Assembly (NCBI GenBank): GCA_021785155.1
Contig: JAJYGE010000566.1
Location: 1-6,388, forward strand
Origin: Planctomycetota bacterium
GTDB taxonomy: Bacteria; Planctomycetota; Phycisphaerae; WQYP01
Length of the DNA: 6,388 bases
Reading direction: 5' to 3'
Part shown: positions 1 through 4,599 of the stretch, piece after piece
Numbering within the stretch: the stretch's first letter is position 1
Layout: each line of letters begins with the position of its first letter
Translations under genes and position numbers: made by a program
Notes under the pieces: generated by a model
Databases searched by the model: none
Seen by the model: only the letters and a program-made list of their open reading frames with translations
What the model was told of the DNA's origin: nothing

Positions 1-391
1 AATCGTTGGTGTAACTGTTTCCCGTGCGGGTAATGTGTTGATTGTCAATGGCGTAAAAGTGGAAATTGCCGAAGCCTGTGACGGAATGCGTATGGCGATT
101 GCCCTTATGGTGCTTGTGGCAACATTCACTCTCAGTATTCCAATGAATCGCTGGGCCCGAGCCATTTTTCTGATTTTAAGTCCTGTGGTGGCGTTGCTTT
201 GTAACATTATTCGCCTGGTTCCGACGGTGTGGGTTTTCGGTAAATACCCGCATGCCGCCGCCGAGAATTTTCATAACATTGCCGGCTGGTTGATGCTGCC
301 GATCGCGTTTTTGTTGTTCTGGTCCGTTTTGCGATTATTGCGCTGGGCGTCTGTACCGGTAGCTCCGTTCGGCCTCGCCTACGATCAGTGA
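1..391 (+). CDS. Exosortase, C-terminal part (5' end outside window)
   Basis: This is the C-terminal 129 codons of an exosortase, an integral inner-membrane transpeptidase that cleaves and anchors proteins carrying a C-terminal sorting tag. The frame is open from base 2 with no stop, so the gene begins upstream; the GTG at 35 is an internal valine codon, not a start. Three family signatures are in order. The nucleophile motif EACDGMR has its Cys codon at 77-79, the NIIRLVP motif has its Arg at 212-214, and FHNIAGW has its His at 272-274. Hydrophobic helices lie between them and after the His. Two positions differ from common versions: Asp replaces the usual Ser after the Cys (EACSG in many members), and Asn follows the catalytic His where Asp or Glu is frequent. 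The subtype (XrtA, XrtU and so on) cannot be assigned from this fragment. A gene for its EpsI partner follows after a 266-nt gap. Confidence 0.93.
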   Translation, partial: IVGVTVSRAGNVLIVNGVKVEIAEACDGMRMAIALMVLVATFTLSIPMNRWARAIFLILSPVVALLCNIIRLVPTVWVFGKYPHAAAENFHNIAGWLMLPIAFLLFWSVLRLLRWASVPVAPFGLAYDQ

Positions 392-394
392 AAG

Positions 395-411
395 GCCGAG
401 CTATGCTCGGC
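395..411 (+). repeat. Hairpin A, 7-bp perfect stem
   Basis: GCCGAGC and GCTCGGC form a perfect 7-bp stem around a TAT loop. It starts 3 nt after the exosortase stop codon. It is followed by TTAGTGAGTC rather than a U-tract, so it is more likely an mRNA 3'-end stabiliser or part of the repeat array than an intrinsic terminator. Confidence 0.8.
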
Positions 412-421
412 TTAGTGAGTC

Positions 422-438
422 ATTCGCCTTCGGCGAAT
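422..438 (+). repeat. Hairpin B, 7-bp perfect stem
   Basis: ATTCGCC and GGCGAAT form a perfect 7-bp stem around a TTC loop. It has the same stem and loop lengths as hairpin A, 10 nt upstream, but an unrelated stem sequence. No T-tract follows. Confidence 0.8.
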
Positions 439-477
439 TCAGTAGAGAAGGAAAGCCACCGTTTAAGTGTAGCGCAG

Positions 478-493
478 TCCCGGCGCCCCGGGA
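478..493 (+). repeat. Hairpin C, TCCCGG/CCGGGA
   Basis: TCCCGG and CCGGGA form a 6-bp stem around CGCC, extendable by a G-T pair. The left arm with its flank, AGTCCCGGCG (476-485), recurs exactly in hairpin D at 565-574, so C and D appear to be diverged copies of one palindrome. Confidence 0.75.
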
Positions 494-564
494 TATCATT
501 ACTCATTAGGGCCGCAGGTCGTCTCATTATTCATTGAGCGCCGCGTCGCGTAGTGTTTCGCTGA

Positions 565-584
565 AGTCCCGGCGTGCCGGGACT
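565..584 (+). repeat. Hairpin D, 9-bp perfect palindromic stem
   Basis: AGTCCCGGC and GCCGGGACT form a perfect 9-bp inverted repeat around GT; in RNA this would probably be an 8-bp stem with a CGTG loop. It is the strongest hairpin in the region and shares a 10-mer with hairpin C. It is followed by GTTTCACTAAGG, not a U-tract. Confidence 0.85.
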
Positions 585-594
585 GTTTCACTAA

Positions 595-619
595 GGACGC
601 GGCCAAAGGCCTGCCGTCC
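595..619 (+). repeat. Hairpin E upstream of epsI
   Basis: GGACG pairs with CGTCC and, inside it, GGCC pairs with GGCC around an AAA loop, with a small asymmetric internal loop (C against TGC). It ends 38 nt before the epsI GTG start, so in a leader transcript it could influence epsI expression. No T-run follows it. Confidence 0.7.
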
Positions 620-657
620 ATTTCACCAAGGCCGAGTCGTTTCACTGGAACTTTATC

Positions 658-1374
658 GTGCTAAAACAACGTACAACATTCTCCCATCGTCCGCTCTGGT
701 TTAATTGGGCACCCGCGTTCGCCTGCGTCATTTTGCTGGCGGCCATTGAGGCGCGCGCGTACTTTGAAAAGCCGCCCAAGCAGGCGGGAGCTTATCTGGC
801 CCATGTCCAGTCTCTGGCGGAACAGATGCCGAAGGCTTTTGGCCACTGGATCGGCCGCGACGTGCCATTACCACTTTCCGCTGTACATTTGCTGCAACCC
901 AATGTGGATTTATGCCGCAACTTTGTCAACAGCAAAACCGGTGAACAGGCCACCTTAATGGTCATCGACTGCTCGGATACCCGCAATCTTTCTGGCCACT
1001 ATCCACCAAATTGCTATCCCGGCAACGGCTGGATATTGGATAAATCAACCGCGAAAACCTGGGTGATCGAGAAAACGCCCATCACGGGAATGGAATACAA
1101 ATTTCATCGCGGAGCCTTCGATACTGAATCACATATATATGTTGATGATTTCTTTATTATGCCGGACGGTAAATTTCTCGCCACTGAACGGGAATTTCTC
1201 CATGATTCCGGAAGTTTTGATGAACGTGTGTTTGGGGCCGCGCAGGTGGAATTAACTCTGCCTGGCGACATGCTTCCCGCTGATCGGTTGCAGGTATTTC
1301 ATGACCTGATTGGCGCGAACTGGAAGCTCATTACTGCAATCTTACATGGGGTGTCCAATGAATACGCAAAATGA
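658..1374 (+). CDS. epsI: EpsI family exosortase-associated protein
   Basis: This 238-residue protein is of the EpsI type (DUF3485), the standard companion of exosortases, encoded next to them or fused to them in exopolysaccharide/protein-sorting loci. Its biochemical role is not firmly established. The N-terminus has one membrane segment at about residues 17-30, consistent with an inner-membrane anchor and a periplasmic body. The diagnostic motif is at residues 113-125: G-H114-Y-P-P-N-C119-Y-P-G-N-G-W125, the HxPxxCY...GW signature of the family. It also has the early GHWIGRDVPLP segment. The length fits the family. The start is GTG at 658: an in-frame stop at 592-594 limits extension, no ATG lies nearby, and starting here keeps the anchor. 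No strong Shine-Dalgarno is visible (TGGA at 646-649 is weak). Its 3' end overlaps the next gene by 17 nt, so the two are probably co-translated. Confidence 0.9.
   Translation: MLKQRTTFSHRPLWFNWAPAFACVILLAAIEARAYFEKPPKQAGAYLAHVQSLAEQMPKAFGHWIGRDVPLPLSAVHLLQPNVDLCRNFVNSKTGEQATLMVIDCSDTRNLSGHYPPNCYPGNGWILDKSTAKTWVIEKTPITGMEYKFHRGAFDTESHIYVDDFFIMPDGKFLATEREFLHDSGSFDERVFGAAQVELTLPGDMLPADRLQVFHDLIGANWKLITAILHGVSNEYAK
1348..1353 (+). promoter_or_regulatory. Ribosome binding site deciding the kinase start
   Basis: GGGGTG lies 4 nt before the ATG at 1358, inside the epsI coding region. It supports that ATG over the in-frame ATGs at 1310 and 1346, which have no purine-rich site upstream. Confidence 0.6.
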
Positions 1375-3808
1375 CAATATGGATTACGCGCCAACATCAC
1401 TTAGGCCCGAAATGGTTTCCGGACCGGCGCAGTATTCCGATTCCGGCGAACCGATGGCCAATCCGCTGCTGCTGATCCATCGGCTGCTGACAGGGCGCTA
1501 TCATTGGGCCATTCTGCTGGGGTTGATGCTGGCGATCGCCGGTAGTGCGCTGACATACAAGAGTATCAAGCTGGTGTACACCAGCACCGGACTGGTGCGC
1601 ATTTTGCCTTATTTGCCCCGCATTCTGTATTCAACCTCGCAGAATGAAGCCATGCCAATGTTTAGTGCATACATTAATTCGCAAACCGCGCTGATTATGA
1701 GTTCTCGCACCATTGATCTGGCTATGCAGAATCCCAAATGGCAGGCCCTGCACCGCGGTATTGATGCCGCAGCCAAGGCCCGATTCGCCTCTGAATTAGC
1801 CGTTACCCATAAGCCCGGCAGTGAATTAATTTATGTCGCCTATACCAGCAAAGACCCGGTTGTGGCGCAAATTGGTGCCGATGCGGTGATCGGTGCCTAT
1901 CGTCAACTTTACAGCCACGGCGATTCGGCCACGCAAAGCCTGCAAATCAGCGCCCTGCGCGACCGCCAAACCGTTTTACAAAATGAATTGCAAAGCGATC
2001 AGGATCAGATTGCCTCGTTATCCAGCCAATACGGTGCCGACGGTCTCGGTACGGTTTATAACTACAAGCTCGGTTTAATGAATGAGCTTGATACCCAATG
2101 GCAGGAAGCCCGAATTGCCTTGGCCAAAGCCGGCTCAAGCTCTGGTAAGACCAAAGGAAAAAAGGGAGGGAAAAATGTCGCCAAAGCGCCATTGGCTCCT
2201 ATGTATGACCCGCAAGTTGCACAGTTTGAGCTGCAGGCATTGGCTCTGAAAAAATCAATTAAGGAACTGGAACTTTCCGGCTTAGGCCCCAACAACCATC
2301 GCATCATGAACTTGCAATCGAGTTTGGATGCTCTGCGTGATGAAATGCGCAGCTATCAGGCCAGCTTATCCGGAAAAGGTCCTTCCATGGCTCCAACCAC
2401 GCCGGGCGGGCCGATGTCATTGGCCCTGCTTAAGGCGCGGGAACATCAATTGCGAATTTTGTATGAATCTGTAAAAGCTCAAACTCTTGATCTCGGCGGC
2501 GTGTATGCCAAGGTGCAAAATCTGCAAACGCAAAGCCAGGATTTGCGACAGCAATTAAATACGATCAAGTCCCGTATGGATGCCATTAACATGGAATCCG
2601 CTACCGGCGGTCGCATCCGCGTTGAGAGCACTGGTGATTTTCCCGCGGCTCCGACAACCAAGTCCCGCCATCTTCGTCTCGCCGCCGCCGCCGCCGCCGG
2701 ACTCGGCGGAATAATCGTCGGCTTTGGCCTGGTATTGCTGTGGGGCTTCATGCACGGCAATCTCCGCACCGTCGGCGATATGCAAATAACCACCTTGAAC
2801 TCCTACCGTGTTCTCGGAGCTGTTCCACAGTTGCCCCCCAATGGCGCGGCCACACCACTGGAACTCGCCATTGGCGCTCACAGCATTCACCGCATCCGCG
2901 GTCTATTGCAGGTTCGCCCCCGCATGGCCGGCAGTCAGGCCATGGCTCTGACCAGTCCAACCGCCGGTACCGGAAAAACCAGCATGGTTTTGGCCCTTGG
3001 AATGTCTTATGCCGCCTCCGGCATGAAAACTTTGCTTATTGATGCCGATGTGGTTGGTGGACAATTGACCGATCGCATGGGCATTCTCCGCAGCCAGCGC
3101 CTTGGCGATGTGATGGTAAAACACAAAATGATAACCCGTGAACAACTCAAGGAAGCCCTTGCCGCCGCCGGCGAATCCAAACGCCCGGTAGGCTCGGAAT
3201 TGCTGAATCTCGGTTACATTGACCATGAAATGCTTGAAAAGGCTTTGCAAATGCAGCGATTAAGTAAACGTGGCCTGATGGATGCCGTTGCCGGAAAGCC
3301 GCTGGATGAATGTGTGGTGCATACCAAGATTCATAATCTCCATGTTCTGCCGCTGGGACGTACCAAAGCTCACCACGGTGCCCGCATGTCCCCGGCGTCT
3401 ATCCGGGCCATGTTGGCGCATGCCAAGGAACAATATGATATGGTGCTGGTAGATACCGGTCCGGTACTGGGGTCACTGGAATCCGCATTGCTGGCCAGTC
3501 AGGCCGACGGCGTGCTGATGGTCGTGGCGCGCGGGGAGAGCCGCAACCTGTCCGGGCGTGCGGCTGATTATCTGGCATCCGTTGGAGCGCACTTGGAGGG
3601 TGTGGTATTTAACCGTGCCACCGAACGCGATATGCAGCGGCAATCGTATAGTACATCGCTGGAAAGCTTTACCAGTGCCGCGCCAACTGCGGATAACTCG
3701 CTGGCGGTTCAGAATGATACGGATCGTCTCAAGCCGCTGGTTCCGCTTGGCCCGCTGGCCATGGCGGTTGCGGCGTCTGCCAGCACGCAGGATGAAGAGG
3801 AAAAATGA
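1358..3808 (+). CDS. Wzz/GumC-like chain-length protein with BY-kinase-type ATPase and MshEN-like insertion
   Basis: This 816-residue protein is a polysaccharide co-polymerase of the Wzc/GumC kind, acting at the inner membrane in polysaccharide polymerisation and export. Order: cytoplasmic N-tail; TM1 at about 50-66; a periplasmic region with long coiled-coil stretches and a Lys/Gly-rich patch (about 259-280); a PAAP motif (429-432) typical of Wzz proteins before TM2 (about 441-463); and a cytoplasmic P-loop domain. That domain has Walker A SPTAGTGKTS (K540), Walker A' TLLIDAD (D562, D564) and Walker B MVLVD (695-699). Between A' and B, residues 581-633 insert a two-repeat MshEN-like domain, after which the kinase fold resumes with GLMDAVAGK (639). 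Odd points: no Arg follows Walker A' (DADVVGG), HxxHxxR (508-514) replaces ExxRxxR, and the C-terminal tail has a single Tyr (Y764) rather than a cluster. Tyrosine kinase activity is therefore uncertain; a regulatory ATPase is an alternative. The ATG at 1358 is preferred on its ribosome binding site. Confidence 0.9.
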   Translation: MNTQNDNMDYAPTSLRPEMVSGPAQYSDSGEPMANPLLLIHRLLTGRYHWAILLGLMLAIAGSALTYKSIKLVYTSTGLVRILPYLPRILYSTSQNEAMPMFSAYINSQTALIMSSRTIDLAMQNPKWQALHRGIDAAAKARFASELAVTHKPGSELIYVAYTSKDPVVAQIGADAVIGAYRQLYSHGDSATQSLQISALRDRQTVLQNELQSDQDQIASLSSQYGADGLGTVYNYKLGLMNELDTQWQEARIALAKAGSSSGKTKGKKGGKNVAKAPLAPMYDPQVAQFELQALALKKSIKELELSGLGPNNHRIMNLQSSLDALRDEMRSYQASLSGKGPSMAPTTPGGPMSLALLKAREHQLRILYESVKAQTLDLGGVYAKVQNLQTQSQDLRQQLNTIKSRMDAINMESATGGRIRVESTGDFPAAPTTKSRHLRLAAAAAAGLGGIIVGFGLVLLWGFMHGNLRTVGDMQITTLNSYRVLGAVPQLPPNGAATPLELAIGAHSIHRIRGLLQVRPRMAGSQAMALTSPTAGTGKTSMVLALGMSYAASGMKTLLIDADVVGGQLTDRMGILRSQRLGDVMVKHKMITREQLKEALAAAGESKRPVGSELLNLGYIDHEMLEKALQMQRLSKRGLMDAVAGKPLDECVVHTKIHNLHVLPLGRTKAHHGARMSPASIRAMLAHAKEQYDMVLVDTGPVLGSLESALLASQADGVLMVVARGESRNLSGRAADYLASVGAHLEGVVFNRATERDMQRQSYSTSLESFTSAAPTADNSLAVQNDTDRLKPLVPLGPLAMAVAASASTQDEEEK
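2681..2698 (+). repeat. (GCC)6 tract
   Basis: Six GCC triplets encode Ala442-447 at the start of TM2. Gain or loss of a unit would change the helix length by one Ala without shifting frame. It is probably compositional rather than a phase-variation switch. Confidence 0.8.
3098..3256 (+). other. MshEN-like tandem repeat domain inside the kinase domain
   Basis: Residues 581-604 begin RLGDVMVKHKMITREQL and residues 610-633 begin PVGSELLNLGYIDHEML, each 24 long and separated by five residues (GESKR). This reproduces the RLGxxLVxxGxIxxxxLxxxLxxQ pattern and spacing known for MshEN/GspE N-terminal domains, which bind c-di-GMP in MshE. Motif I keeps R581-L-G583 but ends in Ala604 where Gln is usual. 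Motif II keeps G612 and the final Q633 but has Pro-Val in place of Arg-Leu, with R609 just before it. The fold is therefore likely, while nucleotide binding is uncertain. Confidence 0.75.
3796..3800 (+). promoter_or_regulatory. Ribosome binding site of the 3805 gene
   Basis: AGAGG ends 4 nt before the ATG at 3805, within the last codons of the kinase gene. It supports the ATGA overlap start over the next in-frame ATG at 3829. Confidence 0.6.
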
Positions 3809-4599
3809 CACTCCTGGTGGAGCAAAACATGCAGGCCTCTTTTGGTACTCCGGCAAATGCGCTGACGGTGTGGGGACATTCCCCATCCGCGCTGCATGAT
3901 TTATTCTGGCTTTCCAGGGAAGTGGCTGTTGTGCGGCCCGGCTCCATAGAGCCCATTTCGCCTGATGCCAGGCTGTTTCTGCTGATCCCGGCGGGTAAAT
4001 TATTCCGCCTGCATCTCCGGTTTGTTCTCGATCAGTTATTTTGGATGCCGCGGGCGATGTATCTCATTGGCCTTAATCCGCCAACGCGACGCAACCCCGC
4101 AAGAGACCGCGATAAAAAATCGATGACCAATGATCACAATCACGGAAATCCAGGCACCTTGATCGTTGATCAAAGTCCACTGGCCGTCGAACCCGCCGCT
4201 CGACTGGCGCTTACCCCGCACCGGCAGATCGCGGATTACTGGCGTACCATCAGCACAACGGATAACGTATGGATGCGGCTGCGGCGGCAATATCCGAATT
4301 TCGGCTCGATCAAAGTGCCCGGCCTGGCGTATGCGGCCAGCGGTTGTCAGGCTATGGATTATCTTCAGGCGTTAACGCGGGATTGGTCTGATCCGGAAAT
4401 AGCCATTGCCGGTATCACCCGTCTGGCGCATCGTGTATATGGACCCATAGGTTTTGATATGTCAATGTTAAAAAATCATACGCGACCTCTCTGGATCGGC
4501 AAGGGCTGTGATCCCGCCTGTGCGGGTCTCACCGCCCCGGTACTGCCGGATGTCGTACCCGTCACGATTCCAACTGCTTCCAATATCGGGAGGAAATAA
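3805..4599 (+). CDS. Unrecognised protein of the exosortase/polysaccharide operon
   Basis: This 264-residue protein has no function I can name. It has no signal peptide, lipobox or clear membrane span, so it is probably cytoplasmic. It looks like two parts. Residues about 22-91 include WGHSPSALHDLFWLSREVAV and a hydrophobic stretch DARLFLLIPAGKLFRL. A basic, polar linker follows at about 94-117 (Arg/Lys, then Asn/His-rich). Residues about 118-250 include ARLALTPHRQIADYW and VWMRLRRQYPNFGS. Cysteines occur at GCQAM and in CDPAC near the C-terminus. None of these matches a catalytic motif of a glycosyltransferase or phosphatase that I can identify. The start overlaps the kinase stop by 4 nt (ATGA) and the stop overlaps the TPR start by 1 nt, so it is firmly part of the operon. 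A role in polysaccharide assembly or in regulating the kinase is inferred from context only. Confidence 0.85.
   Translation: MTLLVEQNMQASFGTPANALTVWGHSPSALHDLFWLSREVAVVRPGSIEPISPDARLFLLIPAGKLFRLHLRFVLDQLFWMPRAMYLIGLNPPTRRNPARDRDKKSMTNDHNHGNPGTLIVDQSPLAVEPAARLALTPHRQIADYWRTISTTDNVWMRLRRQYPNFGSIKVPGLAYAASGCQAMDYLQALTRDWSDPEIAIAGITRLAHRVYGPIGFDMSMLKNHTRPLWIGKGCDPACAGLTAPVLPDVVPVTIPTASNIGRK
4588..4593 (+). promoter_or_regulatory. Strong ribosome binding site of the TPR gene
   Basis: GGGAGG lies 5 nt before the ATG at 4599. It is the best Shine-Dalgarno in the window and fixes the TPR start at the TAATG junction. Confidence 0.8.

Larger units (their letters stand above)
406..636. repeat. Imperfect inverted repeat bracketing the array
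   Basis: CTCGGC-TTAGTGA at 406-418 matches the complement of 623-636, which reads CTCGGCCTTGGTGA, with one gap and one mismatch. A 9-mer direct repeat AAGGCCGAG (392-400 and 628-636) also lies at the two ends. Inverted ends plus a short direct repeat look like a small non-autonomous (MITE-like) insertion. However, the repeats overlap hairpin A and are short, so this is only a possibility. Confidence 0.35.
502..649 (+). repeat. Quasi-periodic TTCAYTRAG-like words
   Basis: Six related 9-mers lie in the linkers on the same strand: CTCATTAGG (502), TTCATTGAG (530), TTCGCTGAA (557), TTCACTAAG (587), TTCACCAAG (622) and TTCACTGGA (641). The first four start 28, 27 and 30 nt apart, close to three helical turns. 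An inverted copy, TTAGTGA, is at 412-418. The words could be linkers of a repeat family or half-sites for a DNA-binding protein. They are degenerate, so chance similarity is not excluded. Confidence 0.5.
392..657 (+). other. Intergenic hairpin array between exosortase and epsI
   Basis: These 266 bases hold no plausible gene: no frame gives more than a short stop-interrupted peptide. They contain at least five GC-rich inverted repeats, a recurrent TTCAYTRAG-like word in the linkers, and an imperfect inverted repeat near the two ends; each is listed separately. No hairpin is followed by a T-tract, so none is a standard intrinsic terminator. I could not find a convincing sigma70 or sigma54 promoter. 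The region may be a leader or attenuator, a REP/MITE-like palindromic element, or a binding region for an operon regulator. The sequence alone does not decide between these. Confidence 0.75.

Noticed and set aside
395..438. Hairpins A and B as an intrinsic terminator of the exosortase gene
   Set aside because: Neither stem is followed by a T-tract; the next bases are TTAGTGAGTC and TCAGTAGAG.
392..657. Sigma54 (-24/-12) or sigma70 promoter upstream of epsI
   Set aside because: I found no TGGCAC-N5-TTGC match, and candidate -35/-10 pairs had the wrong spacing. A promoter may exist but I cannot point to it.
392..657. CRISPR array or integron attC sites
   Set aside because: The repeats are short and degenerate with no constant spacer units, and no GTTRRRY/RYYYAAC core pair is present.
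1310..1357. Start of the kinase gene at the upstream ATG 1310 or 1346
   Set aside because: Both lie deeper in epsI without a ribosome binding site; GGGGTG precedes the ATG at 1358.
4513..4526. CCCGC-CTGT-GCGGG hairpin near the end of the unknown gene
   Set aside because: It lies inside coding sequence encoding the CDPAC segment, is short, and has no T-tract, so there is no reason to call it a regulatory site.
3805..4599. Unknown gene as a sugar-phosphate or glycosyl transferase
   Set aside because: The context suggests it, but no transferase motif or membrane topology is visible, so no function is assigned.
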